DNA of 64,000 nucleotides from Uranotaenia lowii (GCF_029784155.1 NC_073693.1:23782002-23846001); one strand, 5' to 3'; shown: positions 12,283 through 23,180, counted from the stretch's first letter. Translations and numbers: made by a program. Notes: generated by a model from the letters alone, not told the origin.

Positions 12283-14095
12283 CACTTAACGTACCGGAGG
12301 CGGTCAAATGACGGTTTTTGAACTTTAAACGATTATTACGCCTTATATAATTGTTTTTTCGCAAATTTAAAGACAGGACTATTTTTGTTTTTGAAATGCA
12401 AGTATTTTTGCGTTTTTAATTTTTTTTTAAGTGTTACGGTTTTCGAATAACGCATGTGGTATACCTATTCATACCGCGAGCGGTCAAATGACGGCAAACA
12501 CCGTTTTCGCTAAAACTCCCTTGTTTCTCAACCGATTTCTACCAAATTTAAAGTTTTGTATAGCTTATAACTCGACTCAAATATGTTTCTCAGACAATTT
12601 TCATCTACAATCAATAACTTTAGAGTTATTTACAGTACAAGAAAAATTTTATGAAAAAACATGCTTCAGGAAAAAGGTTGTAAATCAGTTATTGAGTGCT
12701 CGAAAAAAATTTCACTTAGTGCCTGAGAAAGCTGAAGTTAGAAGCTATATGTTGCACATATGGAAAAAAATTTTTGAAAATTTTCTAAGATCATGGCCAC
12801 AAAAAATGTAAAAAAGTTGTGTAGAACCCGTACTTTTCAATCAATCGACCGCCAAAGCTGTTCCTGTTACAGTAGAAATTTTTGAAAAAGTGAATTGAAA
12901 AGTAGACGTAATTTGTCACATTTTGGCATCTTTAGATTTTTTGAAATACGAAGTACATAATTTATGACGACTTTTCAAAGGTAGCTGTTTTTCGAACTTT
13001 TTATCATTTTGGATTTTCTAAGACAATTCCTACACCTAAGCTCAGCTTTGCACTGGATTTTGAGTACGTTAGCGTAAGGTTTAGGCAATAAAACTATATG
13101 CAAAAGAAAGCTTATTTCATATCGGTTCTAGTGGTGTAGCTGCATTGGCGGTGCAATGCTTGGCAAAAATATGATAAATAAAACAGTGAACTAGTTTCTG
13201 AATTTTGAGAAGTCAGCACAAATTCTTGCTTGGTAGACGGGCGCAGTGGGTGGTAATATCTCAAAGCTATTTTGCACACGAAGACGGATGAAAGGAAACG
13301 AATAAACAAACGAGCAATCGCTCAAATTTTCTGGTTTTACTTTCAGAAATATATTTATTACATTTTTGTCAAGCATCGCACCGCCAATGCAGTTACATCA
13401 CTAGAACCGGTATGAAATTTGCTTTCTTTTGCATATAGTTTTATTGCCTAAACTATACGTTAACGTACTCAAAATCCAGTGCAAAGCTGAATTTAAGTGT
13501 AGGGATTGTCTCAGAAAATCCAGATTCATAAAAAGTTAGCAAAACAACTACCTTTGAAAAGCCGTCAAAAATTATGTATTTAGTATTTTAAAAATCTAAA
13601 GATGCCAAAATGTGACAAATTACGTCTACTTTTCAATTCACTTTTTCAAAATTTTCTACTGTAACAGGAACAGCTTTGGCGGTTGATTGATTGAAAAGTA
13701 CGGGTTTTACACAACTTTTTTACATTTTTTGTGGCCAGAATCTTAGAAAATTTTTAAAAATTTTTTCCATATGTGCAACATATAGCTTCTAACTTCAGCT
13801 TTCTCAGGCACTAAGTGAAATTTTTTTTCGAGCACTCAATAACTGATTTACAACCTTTGTTCTGAAGCATGTTTTTTCATAAATTTTTTTTTGTACTGTA
13901 AATAACTCTAAAGTTATTGATTGTAGATGAAAATTGTCTGAGAAACATATTTGAGTCGAGTTATAAGCTATACAAAACTTTAAATTTGGTAGGAATCGGT
14001 TGAGAAACAAGGGAGTTTTAGCGAAAACGGTGTTTGCCGTCATTTGACCGCTCGCGGTATGAATAGGTATATACAAAGTGTCGGTATGTTTAGTG
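12283..14095. mobile_element. large fold-back element on a TTAA site (piggyBac-like passenger)
   Basis: Outer ends read CACTTAACGTACCG and, inverted, CACTAAACATACCG, each flanked by TTAA (12279-12282 and 14096-14099). Inside are two very long inverted arms, about 12460-13170 and 13335-14075, around an unpaired centre of about 165 bp. Over the 230 bases inward from GAGCGGTCAAATGACGG the arms differ at only about half a dozen positions. The left side carries about 150 bp not matched on the right. The two frames that read the same peptide from opposite strands (12431-12811 plus, 13804-14076 minus) are a consequence of the palindrome, not genes. TTAA duplication suggests piggyBac-type mobilisation; no transposase is present. 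Confidence 0.85.
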
Positions 14096-14187
14096 TTAAT
14101 ATTGTAGTTTTGTACATCTTTCGAGGATATGATGGCTAGCTTCTTACAGATGATAAAACCACCAACCCACAGAAAGTGTGCTATGTA

Positions 14188-14262
14188 TACCGTGACCGGG
14201 ATTCGATCTCATACCCGCTGGCATAGAAGACTTGAAGGCTATCCTCTACGCCACGGGCTGCG
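14188..14262 (-). ncRNA. tRNA-like sequence, probable SINE or tRNA pseudogene
   Basis: On the minus strand an A-box match TGGCGTAGAGGA (14242-14253; 10 of 12 consensus positions) is followed 33 bases later by a B-box match GATCGAATC (14200-14208). The ends can pair as an acceptor stem (CCGTG with CACGG). The T stem does not pair properly, so a working tRNA is unlikely. It may be a SINE head or a decayed tRNA copy. Confidence 0.5.
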
Positions 14263-14307
14263 GCAAGAATGGTCTGAAATTTTGCAATGTGAATTCAGTT
14301 TACAACC

Positions 14308-14694
14308 AAGGTTGCCAAAAAAAAAATCTGTTTTTTCGTGAAAAAAAAATTCTGACTTTCAGTGATTTTACCCAAAAATTATGTGATTGATTTCTATGAT
14401 GAAAACCGCATAGATTTATTTGAAAAGTCTTGAATTCTGAGTTTTTTTTTTCATTTTACTTGAGAAAAATCAATTAACATTCCCAATCTTATCATGTTTT
14501 TCCAAAACAATGTTAAAAATTCAAAATTTGTGCTGAAAAAGAAAGTATAATTGGGAAATATGCATAAATTGAAATAAAATCTGTTAAATTTGTGAATGTT
14601 TCCAAAATTCTGTGTTTTGTGGCACAGAATGGGTGATGAAAATTTGCTCAAAATTCTGTGAAATTATAAATTTTTCTGTGATTTCGGCAACTTT
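14308..14694. mobile_element. repeat family B, copy 1 (MITE-like)
   Basis: Left end AAGGTTGCC followed by an A-run and ATCTG; right end, inverted, AAAGTTGCCGAAATCACAG. The interior is AT-rich with many TCTGTG/CACAGA words. Same ends and internal words occur at 42651-42993 (inverted) and in part at 56160-56355. Confidence 0.7.
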
Positions 14695-15896
14695 GCTGAC
14701 AACATAATATCATAATATCATATCATAATATAATTTTGTTCGTTGTTGTTCAATTGAAAAGCAACGTATTTAAAATTGTGGGTAATTAATTCGTTTACAA
14801 CTTGTGCTAAGATATCGATATTCTATTTCCTCAACAGGAAATTAAAGTAATATGTACTGAAGTCAAGAATGATTTGTTCTAGTGTAAATTTACTTCACAA
14901 AAGTAATCGATCGCAACACAAACACATTAAATTTTAAGTGATCAAATCATACCCATTTGAAGGGAACTTTAATTTGCGACCGTTTGCTACTATTTTTTTA
15001 ATTCTACAGTAAATTAGTTGACCTCTAGAATTAGAGCAATTTAAAAAAGTGCAAGAAAAGTGAATTCACATCTCGGTGAAATCAGAAAAAGTCATTATTT
15101 CGGTTTTCAATAACAGGTTCCCATTTTAGAAAAAATCAGTTCATTATTGAGACTATCAAACGAGCAAAGCGAACTTTAAATTATTCTATGATAAAAGAAA
15201 CAATTTTTTTCTCAGATCGCAAGCTTGCAATTATCATAGATAAAATATATGCGAAGTCGAATATCCTTAACATTAGGATAAGTTAAACATATTTGCACAA
15301 TATTTTTGAATATGTTAAAATCAATCAACAGTTAGCCGTTATTTAAGATCTCGATACCAATCTTTGGAAAAAATATATGTTTATTGCATCTTGCAAAAAG
15401 ATTTTTTTCATCATCTCCTACTTGTTTTTTTTTTATTGAAGCGTGCATCAGAGTCAAATGTAACACAGAATAGAAATGTTTCAAAGATCAAAAATCGATA
15501 AACACCCTTAATTTTTATAGAAAAACCTTACGCAACTAAATAGGCAACCTGAGTAGGAACAGAAACACTAAAAACTTCAATTTTTCATCAATGAATTTCA
15601 AATTAAGTTTAGCTTGACCTGAAAACTCTATAATTGTGCAGATTTTGAACAATGAATGAAGCAGTTTATAGCAGATTTATTAGAAATTTAGAAATTTTTC
15701 GTGTTTATGTTTGTCTATAATAAAAAAAAATCTGTTAGATAATTTTTAATAATAACAATTCAATGTTTTAAATCATTCATGAAACGTTTTCAACAGCCAG
15801 AGCAACACCGAAATTTTCGGTTGGTTTCTCTCCCAATGCAATTGGCCCAAATTAGCCTAAGGAGGAACGTTTTTGTCTTTCATTTAGGCTGTTATT
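14695..15896. other. AT-rich, no gene recognised
   Basis: No repeats with definable ends and no frame of note. Confidence 0.5.
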
Positions 15897-16748
15897 GGGA
15901 CACTCAAAACGCACATTTTGCACTAGTTCCTACGTCTCTACGATCTTTCTTTTGAAGTTATCGCAATTTCAAGTTTTATTTTCCCTTAATTTTGCGAACT
16001 TCTAGGGTAAAATGGGGCAAGTGGAACCATAAACAAAATACCGCATCTTGAAGCTTGATTCAAGTACTACAAACATAGCCAGAAACTATTTTTTCCACGC
16101 GCTCGTTTTTGAGTGCGGTTTTTTTTTTAATTCTTAGTTTTTACGAGGAAATAGAGATTGGTTGTTATTTTTTCTGTCATGTCTTCTAAAGGAATGGATT
16201 ACCTGTTCCGGTATCTTCAAATGAAAGTTACAACATCAAGAATGGTATCTTTTGGAGAATATTTGATCAAGCCGGTGGTTTCTTTATACAATTTTCAAAG
16301 TTTTAATCCGATGATTAATGAAAAAGTTTTATGTTAATTTTTTTTAATTATGTTGTTTGAAAAACTGATAAAATTTCAACGTGTTTTGATGTGCTATTTG
16401 ATGATTTCAGTTGCAAATTGATTAAGTTATGTGCATTTGAAATATGTTTTAATTTTTACGATGGCAACAAATTTCCATTTTCTCGTTATACACTAAGAAT
16501 TCAACAAATTAATCCCAACCGCACTCAAAAAACGGGCGTCTGGACACAAGTAGTTTCTGGCTAAGTTTGTAGTACTTAAGTAAAGCTTCAATATTTATGT
16601 GGTATTTTGTTTATGGATCCACTTGAGCTATGTTACCCTAGAAGTCCCCAAAGTTTAAAAAAAAAACTTGAAATTGCGATAACTTCGGAAGGAAAGATCG
16701 TAGAGACTTAGGATCTATTTAGTGCAAAATGTGCGTTTTGAGTGTCCC
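15897..16748. mobile_element. long-armed inverted-repeat element, GGGACACTC ends
   Basis: Both ends begin GGGACACTCAAAACGCACAT when read inward, and the inverted arms extend about 235 bp (about 15897-16130 and 16515-16748) with moderate divergence. The flanking trinucleotide ATT is repeated on each side (15894-15896, 16749-16751), a possible target duplication. The centre of about 380 bp is AT-rich and non-coding. Confidence 0.75.
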
Positions 16749-17023
16749 ATTAAATGTTTTGAACAACATATTTATGTTAGTTTAAACTAACAGTACCTAA
16801 GTATAAAAAATAATTTCAAGTTATGTTTTAAACTGAATGATTTATAATTCCGTACTTATAAAAATGTAAATTTTTAATTTAACATGAAATTCTTTATTTT
16901 GATCTAATAAATATGAATCTTAAACGCGTGTTGTATTGGAATTAGGAATCAAAATGAAAGTTAAGAATTCAGATCTTAATATGAAAAAAAATCATTTTTT
17001 TTTTTTTTTTTTTTTAATATGTC

Positions 17024-17029
17024 TTTATT
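17024..17029 (-). promoter_or_regulatory. polyadenylation signal of the Jockey element
   Basis: AATAAA on the minus strand, 9 bases before the poly-A tail of the element, in the expected place for 3' processing. Confidence 0.75.
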
Positions 17030-17246
17030 TGTATCAAATCATCATTACACTTATATTACATTATTGCATTAAACTAGGTGTTCAGCTCAATAATGAACTG
17101 TTCATAGCCCTATAAGTAACTAGATTATAAAAATTTATTTATAAGATTTTAATTTGCTGAGCGCAATCAAGTTTTTAATGTAGGAGAACATCCTGTAATA
17201 GCAAAAATATTTTATACTTAAAACTAAACACTATCTTAAAATTAAA

Positions 17247-19904
17247 CTAAACATAAAGAGCAAGAATCTCTGCGATGGAAGACTGCATCGATTTGCCTCT
17301 GAAGTTGGAGATGATTTTGTTGGCCATCTCTTCGATCGATTCAATGCCCGCAATCCGATGAAGATCTTCGGTGCTGTGCCAAGGTGGAAGCCGCAAAATC
17401 ATTTTCAGAACTTTGTTCTGAATCCTCTGGATGGCTTTCTTCCTCGTCGCGCAGCAGCTAGACCAAATCGGAACTGCATACATGATCGCTGGTCGGAAAA
17501 CTTGTTTGTAGATGAGCATCTTATTTCGCAGACACAACCGGGATTTCCTGTTGATGAGAGAATAAAGAGATTTAGTGTATTTATTACATTTAGATTGAAT
17601 ATCGTCAATGTGATTTTTAAAAGTAAGATTCCGATCAAGTGTAAGTCCCAAGTACTTCACGTGATCAGACCATTCTAATGAAACCCCATTAAAAGTTATG
17701 GAATGATTTTCATTAGGTTTTAAAAAATTTGCTCTTGGCTTATGGGGAAATAAAATAAGTTGAGTTTTGGAAGCGTTAGGAGAAATTTTCCACATTTTCA
17801 AGTAATTCAAAAAGGAATTTAAATTTTGTTGCAATCTACTGCGTACCACCCGTAAATTTCGACCTTTGGCTGAAAGCAAAGTGTCATCAGCAAATAATCT
17901 TCTACCTTTTCCTTCTGGTACATCAGGAAGATCAGAAGTAAAAATATTATATAAAATTGGCCCAAGTATACTACCCTGAGGGACACCAGCTCTAATGGGT
18001 GTCCTTTCAGAGCATGAATTTTGATAGCTTACTTGTAAGGTTCGGCTAGTCAAATAATTTTGAATAATTTTGGTGAGATATACAGGAAAATCAAATCGAG
18101 CTAATTTAGCTACTAAACCTTTGTGCCAAACACTGTCAAAAGCTTTTTCAATATCAAGAAGAGCAACACCTGTTGAATAACCTTCAGATTTGCTAGCGTT
18201 AATCATATTAGTTACACTCAAAAGTTGATGTGTAGTAGAATGTCCATGACGAAAACCAAATTGTTCATCAGGGAAAATAGAATTCTGATTAATGTGAATC
18301 ATCATTCTATTCAAAATAACTCTCTCAAATAGTTTACTTAAAGAAGGAAGCAAACTAATTGGTCGATAACTTGAAGGCTCTGAAGCACTTTTTCCAGGTT
18401 TCAAAATTGGAGTTATTTTGGCATTTTTCCATTTATTAGGAAAATAAGCCAAATGAAAACATTTGTTGAAGATTTTAACTAAAAAATTTAAAGTGCTTTC
18501 AGGCAACTTTTTAATAAGAATATAGAAAATCCCATCTTCCCCTGGAGCTTTCATATTTTTAAATTTTTTGAAAATCAATTTAAGTTCATCAATATTTGTC
18601 TCACAAGAACTTTCAAACACATTTTGCTTGGAAAGAATATCATCAAATTCTAGGGAAATTTGAGCATCAATTGGACTTACAACGTTTAAATTAAAATCAT
18701 GAGCAGACTCAAATTGTTGGGCTAATTTTTGAGCCTTTTCTGAATTAGTTAAAAGAAGTTTATCCCCATCTTTCAAAGTAGGAATTGGCTTCTGGGGCTT
18801 TTTCAAAATTTTAGTTAATTTCCAAAATGGCTTTGAGTAGGGTTTTATATCCTCTACTGCTTTAGCAAAATTTTCATTACGAATGAAATTTAAACGACGT
18901 TTGATCTCTTTTTGAAGGTCGCAATAAATTAATTTCAAATAAGGATCCCTAGTTCGTTGATATTGGCGTCGACGAATGTTTTTCAGTCGTATCAAAAACT
19001 GAAGATCATCATCAATTAAAGGTTGATTAAATTTATGTTTAACTTTGGGTATTGAAGCGGCTTTAGCATTGACTATTGAAGTTGTCAAATTTTCTACAGC
19101 CAAATCAATATCTTCTATTGAATTCAGTGGAACGTTGACATCTAAAATACGTTCAATAAAATTCATATATCGCTCCCAGTTAGCCTTTTGAAAATTAAAA
19201 GTTGATTTTAAAGGGTTTTCAATGGGACTTTGAGATAAAGAAAATGTTACTGGAAGGTGGTCTGAATCGAGGTCCGCATGAGTAACTAATTGACTACAAT
19301 GCTCGCCTAAATCCGTTAGAACCAAATCAATTGTGGAGGGATTTCTAATTGAAGAAAAACAAGTATGCCCATTAGGATATTCAACAGTATTATAACCTGC
19401 AGAGCAGTCATTAAACAAAATATTCCCATTTGAATTTGATGAAATATTATTCCAAGATCGGTGTTTTGCATTAAAGTCACCAATAATAAAAAAATTAGAT
19501 TTATTTCTGGTGAGTTTTTGTAAATCTCCCTTCAAAAAATTTTTCTGTTCACCGCTACATTGGAAAGGCAAATATGCGGCAACAATTATAATTTTCCCCA
19601 TAGAAGTTTCTAATTCAATTCCAATTGTTTCTAAGACTTTTGTATTGAAAGAAGGAAGAAGTCTAAATTTGAGACGACTATTGATGACAATAGCTACACC
19701 CCCACCTTGTCGATCAAGTCGATCATTTCGTAAAATTTTAAAGAAAGCATTGCTTTTCAAGTTATTGTCTGGCTTTAAAAAAGTTTCAGTGATGGCAGCA
19801 ATATGTATGTTTTGAGTTTTCAAAAATAAAAAGAATTCATCTTGGTTAGCCAGCAAAGATCTAGCATTCCAATTCATAATATTTAAACATCTATTTGGAT
19901 CCAT
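17247..19904 (-). CDS. Jockey ORF2: endonuclease-reverse transcriptase
   Basis: 885-residue protein that nicks target DNA and reverse-transcribes the element RNA at the nick. The N-terminal apurinic-like endonuclease domain spans about residues 6-222, with NWNAR (11-15), TETFL (39-43, catalytic E40), GDFNAKH (142-148), IDLVLTD (192-198) and SDHLP (214-218, catalytic D215/H216). The reverse transcriptase spans about 495-760, with LLDIEKAFD (582-590), GVPQGSILGP (640-649) and the catalytic FADD box (671-674). The C-terminus has the usual region with IQRIQNKVLKMI. Length fits the Jockey clade and no stop or frameshift is visible. It starts 102 bases after ORF1, so translation probably depends on reinitiation or a similar mechanism (inference). 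Family assignment is firm; activity is untested. Confidence 0.97.
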   Translation of the reverse strand: MDPNRCLNIMNWNARSLLANQDEFFLFLKTQNIHIAAITETFLKPDNNLKSNAFFKILRNDRLDRQGGGVAIVINSRLKFRLLPSFNTKVLETIGIELETSMGKIIIVAAYLPFQCSGEQKNFLKGDLQKLTRNKSNFFIIGDFNAKHRSWNNISSNSNGNILFNDCSAGYNTVEYPNGHTCFSSIRNPSTIDLVLTDLGEHCSQLVTHADLDSDHLPVTFSLSQSPIENPLKSTFNFQKANWERYMNFIERILDVNVPLNSIEDIDLAVENLTTSIVNAKAASIPKVKHKFNQPLIDDDLQFLIRLKNIRRRQYQRTRDPYLKLIYCDLQKEIKRRLNFIRNENFAKAVEDIKPYSKPFWKLTKILKKPQKPIPTLKDGDKLLLTNSEKAQKLAQQFESAHDFNLNVVSPIDAQISLEFDDILSKQNVFESSCETNIDELKLIFKKFKNMKAPGEDGIFYILIKKLPESTLNFLVKIFNKCFHLAYFPNKWKNAKITPILKPGKSASEPSSYRPISLLPSLSKLFERVILNRMMIHINQNSIFPDEQFGFRHGHSTTHQLLSVTNMINASKSEGYSTGVALLDIEKAFDSVWHKGLVAKLARFDFPVYLTKIIQNYLTSRTLQVSYQNSCSERTPIRAGVPQGSILGPILYNIFTSDLPDVPEGKGRRLFADDTLLSAKGRNLRVVRSRLQQNLNSFLNYLKMWKISPNASKTQLILFPHKPRANFLKPNENHSITFNGVSLEWSDHVKYLGLTLDRNLTFKNHIDDIQSKCNKYTKSLYSLINRKSRLCLRNKMLIYKQVFRPAIMYAVPIWSSCCATRKKAIQRIQNKVLKMILRLPPWHSTEDLHRIAGIESIEEMANKIISNFRGKSMQSSIAEILALYV

Positions 19905-20006
19905 GAGGGAATCGTAAAGTCATAATAATTTTGATAGCATAATTAAAAGAAGTTTGGAAAGCTTCAAACATTGAATTTGCTTTCAACATAAGTTGCATCA
20001 TTTCCA

Positions 20007-21320
20007 TTAAATTTTGATGCAAAAGTTTAATTTTTCCTCAGTAATCTCACCCAAATCAACAAAATTGTTAGGATCAGAAAATGAAGGAGAAGAACAAGTA
20101 TTTGAATTTCGGGGATTTTCCCAAGCCTTCGCATGAACGTTGAGACTTGGTTTTTTCCCATTTTTATTAGTTAAACCTGAAGAGGGCAACCCATTTTCAA
20201 CCACCTCTGAGAACGATAAACAACGAGTCTGGGGCGCAGATTCAGCACAGGTAACATTAAAATCACTTCGGGTATTACCCAGCCGTGATTCCAATGTCGA
20301 CCGAGGCTGACCGCGAACAGGCAGGTTGTTTGCCGGCCCGACGTGTGAAGACGAAAAAGAGGAAGGAGGAGAAGAAACTTTTCTGGAAACTTTGGGATTT
20401 TTCCTAGAAGCAATAATTTTTGCCCTGATGGGACAATCTAGCGAATTCGAGGAGTGATTACCTGCGCAATTCGCACACTTAAAAAATTCTGTTTTTGGCT
20501 TATCACCACCAAAAAGGCATTTAGATTTTTCATGATCGAATGAGCCGCAAAACATGCATCTGGCATTCATTCTACAATTTTTAGTGCCATGACAAAAAGC
20601 TTGACAACGACGACATTGCGTAATGTTTTGTAAAAAATTGGTAGAAGATTTACGAAAAGGTTCGAATTTGACTCGACAATGAAACATAAGACGAGCCTTT
20701 TCCAAAATTTTCAAATTATTAACCTGATCCTTTTTAAAATGGATCAAATAAAGTTCAGGAGCAAAACCAACACTACTGGTATTATTCGTGTTGGTTCTTT
20801 TCCTCATTTGAATTACTTGAATTGGAGAAAAACCTAACAAAGAATTTAATTCAGCTGTGATCTCATCCGGTGTCTGATCGCCAGTGAGACCACGAAGTAC
20901 AACTTTAAATGGACGATCACTTCTAGCGGCGTACGTAAAAAATTGGTGTTTTTTATTATTCAAATAATTTAAAACCTTTTGAAAATCATTAAAAGATTCC
21001 GCCAATATACGAGCAGTTCCCCTTCGACCGATCTGAAAAGAAATCTTCACATCCTTGACGGAAGTGACGATTTCTTTTCGAAAGGCATTGAAGTCAGGAA
21101 TCGTGACCGTTATTGGTGGAATCCTTTCGTTTTTAAGAGTATAAGAAGAAGAAGGTTTCTTAGTACTCTTATCAGAATTAAATATGAATATTTCCTCATC
21201 ACCGATGTTATGAAGGACATCGAATGAATTGGAAATTTCAACTTTTTTGGCAGATGGCCCTGGATTAGGTTCAGCAATCCGTTTTCTTCCGGCCCTTGAA
21301 CCGGCCGAAGACTTCCCCAT
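20007..21320 (-). CDS. Jockey ORF1: nucleic-acid-binding, gag-like protein
   Basis: 437 residues from the Met at 21318-21320, which opens MGKSSAGSRAGRKR. The frame extends upstream to 21482, but that extension is a hydrophobic, low-complexity leader untypical of the family, so the inner start is preferred. A conserved region preceding the knuckles (about 138-225, with VVLRGLTGDQT) is typical of Jockey ORF1. Three zinc knuckles follow: C236-C239-H244-C249, C255-C258-H263-C268, and C282-C285-H289-C296 of the CANCxGNH type. The basic, serine-rich C-terminal part is probably disordered. The protein would package element RNA. Intact, with no frame breaks. Confidence 0.95.
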   Translation of the reverse strand: MGKSSAGSRAGRKRIAEPNPGPSAKKVEISNSFDVLHNIGDEEIFIFNSDKSTKKPSSSYTLKNERIPPITVTIPDFNAFRKEIVTSVKDVKISFQIGRRGTARILAESFNDFQKVLNYLNNKKHQFFTYAARSDRPFKVVLRGLTGDQTPDEITAELNSLLGFSPIQVIQMRKRTNTNNTSSVGFAPELYLIHFKKDQVNNLKILEKARLMFHCRVKFEPFRKSSTNFLQNITQCRRCQAFCHGTKNCRMNARCMFCGSFDHEKSKCLFGGDKPKTEFFKCANCAGNHSSNSLDCPIRAKIIASRKNPKVSRKVSSPPSSFSSSHVGPANNLPVRGQPRSTLESRLGNTRSDFNVTCAESAPQTRCLSFSEVVENGLPSSGLTNKNGKKPSLNVHAKAWENPRNSNTCSSPSFSDPNNFVDLGEITEEKLNFCIKI

Positions 21321-21499
21321 GCTGGAAAGAAAAGAGAAAATATGAATAAAAGAAAATGAAAATAGTTTTAGCACTGAAAAGTGCTGATTGAAATACAGGT
21401 AAGGAAAAAATAAATAATGTAAAATGTTCCTGCAGGTACACAGCAACGATACGATGCTCCGGCGTACGTGTTGACGGCTCAACGGTACAGATGGCGGTG

Positions 21500-21540
<41 letters not shown>

Positions 21541-21560
21541 AAATAAAATAAAAAAAAAAA
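21500..21560. repeat. A-rich run at the 5' edge of the Jockey element
   Basis: About 39 A followed by TAAAATAAAATA-type spacing and a further A-run. On the element strand it is a T-run at the very 5' end, just inside or overlapping the target duplication. Confidence 0.85.
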
Positions 21561-21566
21561 ATCATT

Positions 21567-22080
21567 AAAAACATTTCTTTGATGTTCAAAATGATAGTGT
21601 ACACGAAACTTCGAATTTCAAATGAATTTGTAATTTTAAAAGAATTTAAGATCGAATTTGAAATTGTTAATCTTATTTCAAATCTGGATATTGCCATTCA
21701 GAATGTTATCTCCTTCTTTTTTTATTAATAAAATTTGTAAACTTTAATAATACTTCAAAAACCAATTTCAATTTTCCGATAACATTTTGAATCCGATAAA
21801 ACAGCTGAATTGATCTCAAGCCAATATTATTTTAAATTGTTTTTTTTAATAAGGATCCGAGATAAAGTGTTGAGGTATTCATCTCAGTTTTAAGTAATGA
21901 TTTTGACTATCGAATTCCCTAGTTATTCCTAAAAAATTTATTGAAATTTTAAAATTTTACTGTGTGTGAAAATTTCTCGTGAAATGTTCATGTTGAAGGG
22001 GCCCTTCAAGGGGGTTCAGTAAAAACTGTTTGACATGGAATGTCTTAGCTATGAAATTCTAAAAATGAATCGAATTGATA
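21567..22080. other. AT-rich, no gene recognised
   Basis: AT-rich DNA with GAATTT/AAATTC words. Nothing coding or structured was seen. Confidence 0.5.
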
Positions 22081-23180
22081 TCATCTAAGAATTAGGGCAT
22101 GGGCCTTTCGAATGACAACTTATGATACATTTATACGTATGGGTGCAAAAGGGATTCCCTTAAAAAAATTATGCTGTTATGCACATGTTCATTCCGACCT
22201 TTTACTAGCAGAGCAAAGCGAACGATCATTAGCGTTAATAAAGATCAGAACTCACAATTCAACGGCCAGGCCCGAGCGTAGCTATTTGCCGAAATGGGAA
22301 TGGTTATGTTCTGGTAGCAAATTGGAAGGCGGGCGCAGTCATAACTGTGCTTTTTGGCCTGTAATTGAAACCGACTTAGGGCGATTCCTTTTGCGACTGA
22401 ATTTTGAATCATTAGTATATTAGTACAGTTGTATTTTAAAATGCCATTAATTTGGTAAATATTTTATTCAGTTCCTATGTATTTTTATTGCTCGAAAAGT
22501 ATTTCTTCAGGGAATTACAAATCAATTAGCACAATCGGATCAATCCAAATCACCTTTTCTGATTGATACCAATGAAAACAAAATCAAGTCATAAATCAAC
22601 CCGCTGTATAGTGTCAACTAATGGCTGATCGTCGCAATAAACAATTCATCAAACGGATATGTCCCATTAAATTAATAATGGCACCAATTACCGCTGAAAA
22701 GTGCATAAACATCGGTTTCGATTAGACCACTTCTAATTCAACCCCGTTTGGCTGATCTGAGACGGCACCCCCACACAACATGAACATAAAACCTCACAAA
22801 GGTAAAAACTTAGGACCATTGAAGAAAAATTCACTCAAGCCACAAACCATACCCATTGGGTAGAGACCATAATCTCGCCGTCTCGCGTGTTTGAATCGGG
22901 CTGCATACACGTGGAATTTTATTGAAAATTAATAAGGCTCATAAGTCTTGTGGCCCCGCATGGCGCGGTTCTGTTTGGGGGAGTTTGCACGCGATCCTGT
23001 GGAGTTTTCTTTCAACAACAAGCAAGTGACACCACGTTTGAGCATCAAGACCTTCTAGTTGGGTGCAGGACGTAGAGCAAAAAAAAAAATGCCGTCTGGT
23101 TTGACTTCGAAAGGCATGAAAAACAATGTTCCACACATTTCCATCATCAAACGCCTAGATTAATACATTTGGAGTCCACC
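22081..23180. other. GC-richer unique island
   Basis: Higher GC and no recognised repeat. Around 22640-22700 there are clustered ATTA/TAAT words that resemble homeodomain half-sites, which is weak evidence for an enhancer. A 103-codon plus-strand frame (22112-22423) has no recognisable domain. Confidence 0.45.

Larger units (their letters stand above)
16984..21566 (-). mobile_element. full-length Jockey-type LINE with target duplications
   Basis: Element of about 4.55 kb reading on the minus strand: 5' region (about 21321-21500), ORF1, a 102-base gap, ORF2, a 3' region of about 230 bases with an AATAAA signal, and a poly-A tail (T-run on the plus strand to 17015). The 13-base sequence of eight A then TCATT is repeated exactly at both flanks (16984-16996 and 21554-21566), as expected for target-primed insertion. 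Both ORFs are open. At the 5' edge lies an unusual A-run on the plus strand (about 21500-21553) which is hard to assign to element or target. Confidence 0.93.

Noticed and set aside
12431..14076. Conserved-looking peptide (IPIHTASGQMTANTVF...) encoded twice
   Set aside because: The two copies are the two arms of a palindrome on opposite strands, so the similarity is at DNA level. No domain and no consistent frame end.
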